In this document: positions 23,321 to 35,291 of the stretch, piece after piece
Numbering within the stretch: position 1 is the stretch's first letter
Layout: every line of letters begins with the position of its first letter
From: Dryocosmus kuriphilus
Lineage: Eukaryota; Arthropoda; Insecta; Hymenoptera; Cynipidae
Length of the DNA: 64,000 bases
Direction of reading: 5' to 3'
Assembly: GCA_038277395.1 (NCBI GenBank)
Contig: CM076189.1
Span: forward strand, 78,109,421 to 78,173,420
Notes under the pieces: generated by a model
What the model was told of the DNA's origin: nothing
Seen by the model: only the letters and a program-made list of their open reading frames with translations
Database searches by the model: none
Made by a program: the position numbers and the translations under genes

Positions 23321-23441
23321 GTACGGTTGACCCAAGAAAGGTCTGGCGCCCGGGTAAAGTTTTGTAGTATCGTGTGAGAATCCTGAAATTTAGTGCCGAG
23401 GGGCCATTATTATTATATTATTAAAATAATAGTGTCACATA

Positions 23442-23720
23442 CTACATGTTTAGGACATAAATGTTATCCAGCGTGTTCCTACCTGCTCCAAAGCCCGCTT
23501 GCGTTTCTGGTAAGATGCCTTTACTTTCCACCTCCTTTCTTTGTATCTCGGTCAGCATCATTGCATAGATCTTATATGCTGAATTGAGCAGCGTTATACA
23601 CCTATATTTTTCGAACTTTTCTATTTCCCCTTTCTTGCACAGAAGTATAATAGATCCTGCTCTCCATTGCTGCGGAACCCTTTCTCCCGTCCACACTCCC
23701 TGAATAATTCTATTAATCAT
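23442..23720 (-). pseudogene. Reverse transcriptase fingers of the non-LTR element
   Basis: The frame includes IIQGVWTGERVPQQWRAG, LLCKKGEIEKFEKYRCIT (the KKGE..YR block) and GFGAGRNTLDNIYVLN, which are conserved early reverse transcriptase motifs. The domain is cut off after NIYVLN, exactly where the LTR-like insert begins, and its continuation lies 1.9 kb away at 21554. Confidence 0.8.
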
Positions 23721-24471
23721 CTTTTCGGCTCTCCCTCACTGAACATCCACGGTCCAGTCTCTGTCCAGTCCCTGCCTACCGCCTTATGTCTCTTCAGCTT
23801 CCTAATTTGCACCTGTCTCTCCTCCTGTTCAATATCCCCTGTCCCATACACGACCTTTTCTCTGACCCAGTCATCCACCTCGCTCTCGTCTGAAACCCTA
23901 AATGTTCTTTTAAAGAACTCTCTCTACTCCTTTACTTATATGCTCTCACTTGTTTCTCCCTTTTTCTTCTCACCCTATTAATGAATTTCCAAACCTCTTT
24001 TTCCGATCAGATTTTGACTAATTCTTCCTTACACTCTTTTCCTTTCGTCCCTCCTTCTTATACCACAATTCACTCATTTATTTTCTTTTTCCTCAAGATG
24101 ACCTTTCTATTCCCCTTTTCCCTTCGTCACTTTTATAAGCTTTCCTTACTTCATTTTTATTATCATTACACTACTTATGTCATAAGTTCTTAACTAGGTA
24201 TTCTTTCTCCCTTTCTAATGCCCTTTTTCACTATGCGCTCCCTTACCTTTTCTCTAATTTCCATCCACATCCCTTCTACTCTTTCTTTCCCAAACGTTAA
24301 CTCTCCTAATTTCTATTTATGCACTTCTATAACCTCTTCCGTCCATAGTGATTTTTGCCCTATCGGATCCACCTTGTTTATATATTTTCCATCTACCCCT
24401 GTTTCTATCTCCACACTTGTGGGTAAATGGTCTTAACGCATCTTCTCCACTACTGTGCATTTTTCTATCTC

Positions 24472-24970
24472 CTACAGTCCCTTACCGTCAGATATCGCTA
24501 AATCTATAACCGATGATCCTTCTTTCCCTATGGAAGTGAATTCCCCTTCTTCATCCCCTTTCGCGTTCCCATTTAACACGCCCAAGACTCTTTCCTCCAA
24601 TAAATTAATCAGAATTCTTCCCTGCTCATTTAGTACCTTACCCTTTGATTCCCTGTATGCTGCCTCCTCCACTCTGTAAATCTCAAACTTTCTACCAATT
24701 CTTGAGCTGAAATCTCCTCCTTCATACACTCTTCTTCTTCATTGAGTATTTCTTCTAAATCCCTCTTAATTACCCCCATTCCCGTCCCCGATCTATGAAT
24801 TTCATCTCCTCTACCCCGCCTTTCACCCCCGTGATTATCCCTCCTTTTGCCATCCACTTTTTGTTTTTCATCATCGCCCAGTGCAATTTCAACTTAAAAT
24901 CTTTTGGCAGCTTTTTCAATATTCCTCTCCACTCTTTTTCCTCTACCCACGTTTTTGTTAAGCCTATCAC
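24472..24970 (-). pseudogene. Non-LTR endonuclease domain remnant
   Basis: Fragments read MIGLTKTWVEEKEW, then after a frame break GGDFSSRIGRKFE (GDFN-type active-site block), LNGNAKGDEEGEFT and VIDLAISD. These are in the order of the apurinic-type endonuclease of non-LTR elements, which nicks the target DNA. The expected SDHHP block is not preserved. It is a piece of the 20-26.5 kb element and is broken. Confidence 0.7.
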
Positions 24971-26569
24971 CTCGAAATCTTCTAGATAATTCCAGAAAGC
25001 TGCATTCTTATTCTTAATTCCTTCTACGTTCTAGAATAATATTCTTCGCCTCCTGTTCCCTTCTTAATCTTACTTTGATCCCTTACTATGTCCTTCCTTT
25101 CACCCCCCCCCAACGCGACCTTCTTTTCCTGACACAACCTGCTGCATTTCCCTCCAGCCCTTCGGTTCTCTCGTTCCAAATCCCCCATTTCCTTCTATTA
25201 ATATTTTCTGATAATCTTTACTTACTTCCTCTCTCTCCTGTCTCTGATCTCTGGCTATTTCGCTTAACCTTCTTTGTATTTCTCTTCCCTTATATGTCAA
25301 ATCATGATCTATAAAAACGGTTTTTCCCCTTAGTATGTTTTACTTTTCAGTACTTCTTGCTTTGCTTTCCATGATTCGATTTCGACTATCAGCACCTTTT
25401 TCCCCTTCCTCAATTTGTTCAGTGTCACCTATAATTTAAACCGTTCTTGAGCAGTTCCTGTAGTAAAACTTTTTCATTGCCTTCCCTTTTCTCTAAGCCC
25501 TTCACTGTCATATTGTCCTTCCTTTCCTTTGCTTTACTTTTCTAAATATACCTCTCCACTACTTCCTTTCTGTTTACCGTCCACTCCAAATTCTTAGGCC
25601 CGAACTTCCCTATTTCCTTCCCTGACGCCTCAAACTGGCTTTCTAACCCCTCCGAATGTCCTTTAGTATCTTCTGCCATACTCTTCTCCACGACTTGTTA
25701 TCTCTTTATTACTTAACCTAATTTGTGATCCCACCTTGCCTCCATTCTACCTATATTCTCCTTAATGCTTCCCCGTTCATCTTTTCCCTCCTGCGGCATT
25801 CTTAGAATAAGACTCAGCTTGCTTTCTGTCGTTTCCGTGCGCTTTGTTTCTCCCGTTATTTTTTCTCCTGCTTTATCAGTACTCTCCACTTAAATTCCCT
25901 AAAGTTAAGTGAACTCTGAGTATTATTTCTTTTAAACTGCTTCTCAACCACCTCTTCTCCGGACTTTTCCTCCCTTTCTTTTTTCCTCTCTCTGGACATT
26001 ACCCACGAATATATTACCTTCGGCTGGTCCTCCAGACGCCGAGTTCTAGCTCCGTTCGTTCCTGCTTCCGACTTGTCTACGTGCCGGCTGCTCGGCACAC
26101 TGCTTCCCCTTCTCCTGCCTACCACCGCCGATTTGCCAGTCGGTACCACAACTTCCCCTTTCGACTCTTTTCTTTCTCCCGAGCCCTGTTTTATTGCCTC
26201 GATCATATACCCGCCTGATTAATATCCCCTGCGGCCAGATAGGTCTCGCTCTTACCAGCACGCACCTACACTGCCTAAAACCGTACAACCCTACAAATCT
26301 AATGCCACAGTCCACACACCTAATTCACCAGGCCTAAGAAGCCTTTTATACCCAACCAACCTAACCTCAAAAACGATATCATATACTTTCGGCTCTCCTT
26401 TTAATCTGTAATTCCCTTCCCCTGCTCAGAGTTATTTCCTCTGCTCTTACAACCCTTTCACATCCACTCCTCAAATCTACCACCTTTCACTTATTCCGCA
26501 CACTTTCGCACCAAATATCACTGTCCAAATTTTCGCCTTTCACTCTAACGTGCGTTCTCTACTTTGAAT

Positions 26570-28300
26570 GAATTCCAAGGCTATTTTGCGATAATTAAAA
26601 AACTTTTTATTTTAACTTTCTGACTTTTGAATTGTTGATAATTTTGTTTTTTGTTTACTTGCATTTCAGCTGTTATTAGCCCCTTGAATTAATAGTATTA
26701 TTTATTTTATAACTAAAATTTATCATGCGTAATTTTAACCCGATCACTAAAGGGGGTGAGGTCGACTCCACCCAGGCCGAGATTTGAAACTTCCCCTATT
26801 TTGATAGCAAGCAAAGGGGAATGGACTTAGCCCCACCTGAAAAATCGTACTTCACGGTAGAACATCCACCCAAAGTTGCGAGTCCCCGGTACCTTCAGTT
26901 AAAGTTATTTTTTTATTTTTTTGGGTTTTTTGTGCTAGCGAGAGTGCAATTTCACTTTATATGGAGTAAAAAAAAAAGAATTTATCTCTGTGTATGTCCC
27001 TTAGATTTAAAAACGTTGGGACTCTCTGGGGATGATGCGGGTCGAGCCTCTTCTCGGCTTGTTTCTATGGTTTGCATTTTTTTTCACTATAAATATTTTT
27101 ATGTTGCAAAATGTGTATATTTCCTTCCAAAGCATCCTATACTTACACTAAAGAAATTCATATGTTCCTGCAAAAGAGTAAATGTTTCAACTTCATAATA
27201 TTATTTTGCTGTATTTTTTTATTTAAGGACATACTCTTAAGACTTAATCTGGATTTCCCAACGTTCCGTTGAATTTTTGAGAATAAATACTTTCTTTCAC
27301 GAGTTCGTTTGTTTGTGGTTATTTATATAATAAGTAAATTCTGCAAACCTTATATCTCAAAATTTTATTGTAAGGTAGAATCTTTATGCATGATATAGGA
27401 ATTTTTGAAGACTTTTGGGAAGACTTTTTCGAGTCCTTTTAAGCACACGGTCTATTCGCCCCCACCCTAGTAGGTGCAAAAAAAATTCCTACACTCTTCT
27501 GGTTAAATTAGTTCCAATAATAGTTATAATAGTAATAATCTTAATTTCTTAAACTATTAATAATTTAAATACTAATTAAATATGTAAATAGATAATATAT
27601 AAGTTAAGATAAAAAACTCAGATGTTATACTTATATTGTTAAATTGTTGATTGTCATATTGAAGAATATTAATTTTTATCAAAAACTCCGGTATAATGTG
27701 AAAATAAATACAGACGGCATGTCTCTTGATCAGGATGTCAGGAAAATTGCTGTAAAAGCTAATTCTTGATGAAAGATATGCTTCAACAGGATTTTTCGAA
27801 CAGAACTGTAAATACGCTAATGAAGTCTTAATTACCTCGAAAACTAATTACAATTTCCAATTATATTTTGCATAGACAAATCCGTTTCTCTGTTCATAAT
27901 TCAATGATAAAAAATGTTCAACCAAGATGACAGAAGATAACATGTCATGACATGAAAAGTTTCTTGACATATCATCCGATGTTATTGAGCAGCGTACATT
28001 TCAAACTGTATTTCGAAAGCTCATCTGTTTCAAGAGAATATTATTCACAAACTACAGTTTTTATAATGTATTCTATGTGCTCCTTTATAGAAAATGGGAA
28101 ACCTGCTAATATATTTGATTGGGATTGTGTTGGTCTTTGTACACTGGATTTTCACAGGTTTCTTCGAAAGATAAAAGTGCGTTCGTGGTTTTTAAACAAT
28201 ATATTTCAACATACTGCAATTAGAGAGCGGGATACGAGTTTCAATTACAAATGGCGCTATGCGCGAGCTCTTACGTTACGATAATTTTATTACAGAAAAA
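26570..28300. other. Spacer without supported gene
   Basis: Two plus-strand frames (26821-27198, 125 codons, and 27952-28284, 110 codons) are long for AT-rich DNA but show no motif, signal peptide or splice context I trust. The first lies in a GC-richer patch (26740-27070) that resembles transposon flank. The minus strand near 28300 would be the 3' end of the microexon gene. Confidence 0.35.
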
Positions 28301-28310
28301 CTATACTTTA
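28295..28310 (-). promoter_or_regulatory. Poly(A) signal of the microexon gene
   Basis: AAAATAAAGT on the minus strand lies about 45 bases downstream of the terminal-exon stop. It is the right word at the right distance, though common in AT-rich DNA. Confidence 0.45.
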
Positions 28311-28348
28311 TTTTTCGAATTACCCGCTGGACGAAGAAGTACATGTGC

Positions 28349-28470
28349 CTAATGAAGAAGATAAATCCATAAGTTATTGCCCACATATTTCGTATAATCC
28401 ATAGTGCGTCCCGTCGTATCACCAGGGGTAGGGTCGTATCTAGGGCAGAAATAGCGAAGAAAACCTGATT
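28349..28470 (-). CDS. Terminal exon of the microexon gene
   Basis: A CTTTTCTTCTTACAG acceptor leads in phase 1 into 39 codons and a stop at 28349. The peptide includes PRYDPTPGDTTGR and KYVGNNLWIYLLH. An AATAAA follows within about 50 bases. The phase-0 frame of the same DNA is also open for longer, but it would not join exon 5. The link over a 5.4-kb transposon-bearing intron is the weakest junction of the model. Confidence 0.5.
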
Positions 28471-31400
28471 CTGTAAGAAGAAAAGTAGTTAATTATTTAA
28501 AGATTTTTTTAAATCGTTAACTTAGGCCTGATAAATTGTATTAGATCGCGAGTTGAAGAGAAAACTGTTTCGAATTTTTCAGACAATCAAGTTTATCAGG
28601 AATAAGAAAAAATCTGCTTCAAGGTGGATTTTAACCCAGGACGCCATATACACAAGTGGTGCGTTAACCAATTACGACAAAGCCACTGGTACCTGAGCCC
28701 GAATTCATAACTACGTGTTGAGGCGAATAATTTCTGGTTCTACAAAAAATTATTTTTTCGAAAAAATGGTAAGATTTTCGAATTTTCCGAATTTACAATT
28801 TAATAATAAATGTACGATAAATTAAATTTTGTATTTTTTTCTGAATAAAAACAATTTTCTACCAGTTAAACTTTATTCCGATTCTTCCATGTTAAAATAA
28901 ACACTCTGTGTTTCGAGTTGGCCTTTAGTTTAAATCTCTCGTATACATTTGCAGGGTTGCTATAAAGTCCGAAATTCCAAATTCCCTGACATTCTCCGAC
29001 TATTCCCTGATCAATTTCTCATTTTCCCTAACTGTTCTAAATTCTTCTTTCTGATATAAAAACTCGTATAAAATAGACCTTAAGCTTAGGATATCAACAG
29101 TGTTAAAATAAAAAAGAGATTGTTTCTAAATTTTTCTTAAAAGCTTTCAGTGATTTCGTTTTTCTCGTGATTAACTTAAACTGGGACTAAATTAATAAGA
29201 AACTCTTAAAAAATTAACTATTTTTGGTATAAAGAAATTTTTTTTGCACTTAAAATGTAATTTCTTTCGTTTTTGGTTAAGAAATCATCTCTTTGGTTGA
29301 AAATGTAATGATTTCATTGAAAATTCGTAACTTTTGGCTAAAGAATAAACTATATCATTTTTGGTTAGAAAATCATTTCCTTCCTAAAAAGTCAACACTT
29401 TGGTTGAAAATTAAACTATTTTTGACTAATAATCTACTTTAGTTTTGGTAAAATTCCATTTCTTTTGGAGATAATAATTCTCTCATTTTTAGTTGAAAAA
29501 TAATATTTTTCGGTTAAAAAGTCAGCTATTACATCTTTGGCTTAAGATTTCATGTAATTGGTTGAAAATATAATATCTTTCGTTCAAAACTTGTCTCTTT
29601 TTTGAGAAAATGAACAATTTTTTTAAACATCCATTTTTAGTTGAAAATTAAAATTTTGTTGTTGAAAATTCATGTTTTTTGAGCGTAAATTCAGATGTTT
29701 TGTTGAAAATTCCTTCTTTTCTTATTCCATGATTTTGTTAAAAATTTATATTTATAATTGAAAATTATACTCTTTTGCTGAAAACAGATATTTTTGTTAA
29801 ATAATAATCTTTCTTGTGGCAAAATCCTAAAATCTTGTCAAAAATTGGTCATTATCAGTCAAAAATTCAATTATTCCATTGTAAACTAATTTTTTGTTAT
29901 TGAAAATATAACTATTTTTGAATAAAAATTTAGATTTTTGTTCCAAATTATTACTTGCTTGACAAAAAATGTTTATATTTTTATTTTTATTCATGTGTTT
30001 GGTTGAACATTTTTCATTTTTCTTTAAAATCCTCGATTTTGTTAAAAATTCATCTTTGGTTGAAAAATCGTATTTCTTAGTTGAAAATTTAACTATTTTT
30101 TGGAAATTCACGGATTTTTAAACAATTCATCTTTGGTTTAAAAATTATGCTTTTTAGTTGAAAATTTCATCTTCCTATTATAACTATTATATGTATATAC
30201 ATGGTGGCACAAAGGTATGGAAACCCCTGAATAACTCATCAAAAATGAATTCTTTTGAAAATATTAAATACAAAAGTTACAGGATTTTTCCATGGCTATT
30301 CAATAGCGACATCGTTTTGACCTTGAACATGACCTTGAAGGTCATATAAGGTCAATTTCAATGTGTTAAATGGGAAGCCCCATTTTTTATTATGGGTTTG
30401 TAAAGAAAAGGAAATTTAATGCTCGCATATCACCTTGACCACGACCTTCAAGGTCATTCCAAGGTCAAACTTGTTTTTCAAGTGAGAATCCCTGTTTTTC
30501 ATTGAGGACGTAGAAAGAGCAGGAAATTTTATCTTCAAGCTTAACCTTGACCATGACCTTCAAGTTCATTCCAAGATCACACTTGTTTTTTTCCAATGGG
30601 AACCCCCATTTTTTATTACGAATTTGGAAAGAGCAGGAAATTTTACTTTCAAGTATGACTTTATCCATAATCATATCCTTGGCCTTGAAACAGGCTTTCA
30701 AGGTAACTTAAAAGGATTTTTTCAAGAATTTTGAAAAATTGCAGCCACTGTAGTGTACCCCCTAGCGATACCAGTCAGATAAGGCAAGCCTAACGACCCC
30801 AGTCAGTTAAGGAAGGGCAAAGCATCCCGGCCGGTTAAGGCAAGGGTAACGATCCCAGTCTGCTGAGGCAAGGAGATGGTCCGTCCAGTTAAGGGAAGGC
30901 TAACGATCCCAGTCAGTTAAGGCATTAAAGCCCTGTGAAATTCCTAGACGGACATCAAAATTTTCTACCGCACTCCTTATCATATCAGGTGTAGTGTCAG
31001 CGCAAACATTGACAATTTTTTGTCTTAGATCTTCTAAATCTCTTGGCTCAGTAACTTCCACTTTATTTCTTATAGAGCCCCAAAGAAAAAAATCAAGTGG
31101 AGTCAGATCAGGGCACCTAGGGCCACTCAACAGTTCCTCTGCGACCTATCCAATGATTACTAAATACTACATCTAGGTAGTTACTCACAATTACATGAAA
31201 ATGAGCATTTTCTGGTACCAAACCTCATTAAGATCATCACCAGTTACTTCCTGAATCGCTGGGACTATTTGCTCCTGCAGTATTTCCAGATATGTTGGTC
31301 CATCTAAATTTCCGTGAATGAAAAAAGGTCTAACTATTCGAACCCTAAAAGTACCTGCACAAACATTCAATTTTTGCGGATATTTCGTGAGATGTTCTCC

Positions 31401-34400
31401 TAGACAATGAGGTTTTTCATTGCTCCAATATCTGCAATTGCGGTTATTGGCTTCACCGTTAAGTCTAAATGTTGGTTCGTCTGAAAAAGCGATAAGTGGC
31501 TGAAAATTAGGATTCTGAACAATTCTTTCCATCATTTTCTCACAAAATTCAACTCGCCGGTCAAAATCATCTTCATTTATTTCTTGATGAAGTTATATTC
31601 TGTAAGGGTGAAATCGAATGATCTTTAAATTCCTAAAAATTGACACTCGATTAATTTGAAGCTGTTGATAGGCCCTCTTAAGAGTTAAATGCGGATTTTC
31701 GACAAAAGACTGGGCCACTTCAATTTGCCGCTCTTCTCAGGTTTCAGTTTTTGGCCTTACAGACTTTGGACGGTTCTTAATAGCTCCGCTTTCTTCAAAT
31801 CTACTCATATTTTTGGAGACAGTGGGCGTGCTAATGCCTGTCAAGCCTTCTCGAAACGTTTCACTAAATAGCTGCACTGCTCCGCCATACGACCTACATC
31901 TAACACACCAAACTCTCACCATTAATAAAGAATTTCTCTCTAGTTCTGTTAGAGAAGCGGTGGTGAAAGACAGGAATAAAATAACCGACTTCAAAGACTC
32001 CCAGAAAGAACTTCTAAGAAACAGCAATTGCGCCCCCCCCCCAAAAAAACTCCACTTACTCTCCTGAAAAGGAATGTTAGAAGTGTTAAAGCAGCGAAAG
32101 TAACTGTTTTTGGAATATCCAAAAAAGGAGTATTAAAAAGCAGCAACCGCGCAAAAAAAAGAAACAAAATCCACTATCTATTCTGAAAAAGACTGCTAGA
32201 GAGTCCAAAGCAGCAAAAGTATCTGTTTTTTCAATTATCCTCAAAATAGGCATACTTTAGTGTACGTTACACGTTTGGTGGACAAGATTTTCAAAAAATC
32301 GACCAATTTACGCCAAATTTGGTATGCTGAGTTTTTTGGGATCGCTGAATACGAATATTAAATCAGTTTTTGAAAAACATTAACCCAAGAGGGCGCAACC
32401 AAAAAGGCGGACATCATTTCCAATAAATCAAGCAATTTACGCTAAATTTGGTGTAAAACTGGGACTAATAAGAATCGTCCAAAATCTGACTGGGATCGCT
32501 AGGAGGTACCCTAAAGTAGCTGTAATTTTTCAAGTCTTGAAAAAATCTTTTTAAAATGACCTTGAAATCCTGGTTCAAAGCCAAGAGCATGAGAGTGGAT
32601 AAAGCCACACTTGAAGGTGAAATATCCTGCTCTTTCCAAATCAGCAATAAAAAATGGGGGTTCCCATTTGAAAAAAAGTGTGACCTTGCAATGAACTTGA
32701 AGGTCATGGTCAAGGTTAAACTTGAAGATAAAATTTCCTGCTCTTTCCACATCCACAATGAAAGATAGGGGCTCTCATTTGAAAAAACAAGTTTGAACTT
32801 CAAATGACCTTGAAGGTCATGCTCAAGGACATGATCATGGTCGTACTGGAACGTAAAATTTCCTGCTCTTTCCAAATCCGCAATAAAAAATGGGGCATTC
32901 TGTTTTAAAAATTTGAAAGGGGTTCCCATTTGAAAAAAAATTGACCTTGGAATGAACTTGAAGGTCATGTTCAAGGTCATACTTGATAGTAAAATTCACT
33001 GCTCTTTCCAAATCAACATTAAAAAATGTGGCGTCCCATTTAAAAAATTGAATTTGACCTTGATATGACCTTCAAGGTCATGTTCAATGCCAAGCCGAGG
33101 TCGACATAGAATAGCCAGGGAAAAATCCTAAAAATGCGTAATTAATATTTTTCAAAAAAATGCATTCCTGATGGGCTATTCAGGGGTTTCCATACTTTTG
33201 TGCCACACTGTACACACTCCCACACGTGTGTGTGGGTGGGTGTGTAACTATTTTTCATTGAAAACTCATTTTATGGTTTGAAAATGTATCATTTTGGATT
33301 AAAAATTCATACGTTTGATGAAAGTTATGTTTTTTGTTTTTGAAAATTCATCTATTTTTTGTTCAAAATTAATCTGTTTTTATTGAAAGTGCACTTATTT
33401 TGATGAAAAATTAATTTTAAAAAAAAATTAAGAATAAAAATATTTTGGCTTGAATTGCAGCAATCACATTCTTGTTCAAGCGCTGGTAATTCGACTATTT
33501 TTTGAAAATTCCTTTTCCGTTAATATTTGAGCTATTTTTGGTTCATAATTCACCTTTTTTTGTTAAAAGTCCAAATATTTTGTTGAAAATTAAATACCAG
33601 CTTTTTTGTTTGAAAATCCTTTCTCCTATTTTTGATTAAAAACTCAACTATGTTTATTTGATAATTAATCTTTTTTTTTTAAATTGACTCATACATTTTT
33701 TTTAAAATTTTGTCTTCAAATGTGTTCCGTTTAATAAATCGAAGAAAGAAAACACGTAATAAATTTATACAACTTGGTTGTGTAGAAGCAAAAAAAATGT
33801 CTGTAATTGGTGCCAATATCCCAAGCTAGGTTACATATTTTAATCTATTATGAAAAAGAGCTAGATGTTTTAGGCATAATTGTCTAACACTTGGTGTAGA
33901 TTTATTTTATGTTTTAAATTACCGCATCCTTCTGGAACTAGTTTGCCGTCTTGGACTGTTCCAAGGATTCTACGACTACGATCTTTAATTGTATCGCCAT
34001 TAACTGGATACGGTGGAGGAGGTGGTGGGCCAGTTTCATCTGTAAGGAACACACATTTTACTAATTAATTTAAAGAATAAAACATTCATTAACTTAGAAC
34101 TCGTAAATTGTATTAAACTTTGAATACGATATTCACTGTCCCTGAAATATAATTTTGCATTTTTTTTTGGATACCAATAATGATTTATTGGTTGGAATAT
34201 TTATACAGATTCATTGCGTCGAATACCTTGGTATTCAAGTAATTGGAGGCAATTCAATCAATTACCAGGAATTGAAGGAATTTCAAGGAATTTGAGGATT
34301 TCCAAGAATTAAAAAAATTATAAGGTACTGCAAGCAATTCGAGGAATATCAAGAGATTAAAGGAATTCCAAGTAATTCAGAAAAATCCAAAAAATATTAA

Positions 34401-35235
34401 GGGCCCAATGAATTTCAAGATAATTTAATGAAACGCAGGAAGCTGAAGAAATTCGTGCAGTTTCAGGGAAATTGACGAATTCTTAAACAATTATCTTGGA
34501 TTATATTTTAATAATTTTTTTATATACCTGGTGCAAGAATAACACTAGAATCTCGTTTTATAATATAATGACGCCCTTGTAAATCGACTAACACTGCATT
34601 AATGTCTTCTGGTTCTGAAAAAAGAAATATAGGGGCTTTTTATTAATGAATTTTTTCATCAAACCTAATTGAACTTTCATACCAGATCATAAAACTTCAA
34701 TTGGTTCTTTAAATGGAATTATGTAACTTAAATAACAAAAGTAAAGAGATTTATTTCCAAAAATCGACTTTGACAGATATTCTCTATTTGAAAAAAAAAA
34801 TTTTTCGATTTAGAAGTACGAAATCTGGAAATTGTTTAAGCTCAATATCAAATAATATCCCTTGAAGTTCTACAAAAACTTTAAAATCTATAGAGTTTTT
34901 TTTTAAAGCGAATTAAAATCGGATAATAGCCATTGAAATCTCTTAAAATGTTTTAGATTTCTTATAGTCTTTGAAATAACAGTTACTTATGGAGCTGAAA
35001 TTCAAAACGTAATTTTTGGTATTTATAATTTTTTGTTTCAGATTGAAGATATCTATCGTAATTAAAAAAAAGGCAATTTTTAGGCACAAATCTATACTGT
35101 TTATTTTAGATTGTATTTTAGTTAATTTTCTACTCACGCAAAGGAAGCGTTAATTTGTTATTACGAAGATATACACAAACAAATGTTCGCTTAGGAGCGC
35201 GGGTATAACATATAATAAGGAAAACCTGTAGAAAA

Positions 35236-35291
<56 letters not shown>

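Larger units (their letters stand above)
21555..23441 (+). mobile_element. LTR-like insert with promoter and primer-binding-site-like sequence
   Basis: This 1.9-kb segment interrupts the reverse transcriptase of the non-LTR element. It contains a TATA run (22348-22362) followed about 30 bp later by a TCACTC initiator-like spot and a GC-richer leader, then minisatellites. At 23344 it has TGGCGCCCGGGTAAAG, which has the TGG start of a tRNA primer-binding site. I read it as one LTR plus the start of an internal region. Ends and target duplication could not be fixed. The frame 22139-22456 is not considered coding. Confidence 0.5.
20120..26560 (-). mobile_element. Degenerate non-LTR retrotransposon, split by an LTR-like insert
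   Basis: Reading on the minus strand from about 26.5 kb: an ORF1-like region (26315-25856, basic, RRRGSS-type), an endonuclease region (about 24970-24472), reverse transcriptase fingers and palm (23720-23442, then 21554-21083 after the insert), and a C-terminal region (20875-20543). An AATAAA lies near the 3' end, around 20115. All parts carry stops and frame changes. The region looks pyrimidine-rich on the plus strand because the coding strand is purine-rich. Without the 1.9-kb insert the element is about 4.5 kb. Confidence 0.8.
30200..33210 (-). mobile_element. Tc1/IS630-like transposon with long, internally repetitive terminal inverted repeats
   Basis: The left end reads GGTGGCACAAAGGTATGG and the right end is its complement (CCATACTTTTGTGCCAC). 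TA flanks both sides (30198-30199 and 33211-33212), the target duplication of this superfamily. The inverted arms extend about 500-700 bp and are built from diverged copies of a block with ACCTTGAAGGTCAT and TTTCCTGCTCTTTCCA. Between them lie a broken transposase gene and a short tandem array (about 30770-30930). Total length is 3.0 kb. It is inserted in the last intron of the microexon gene. Confidence 0.85.

Noticed and set aside
26821..28284. Two plus-strand frames of 125 and 110 codons
   Set aside because: No recognisable motif, signal or splice context. Left as spacer rather than called as genes.
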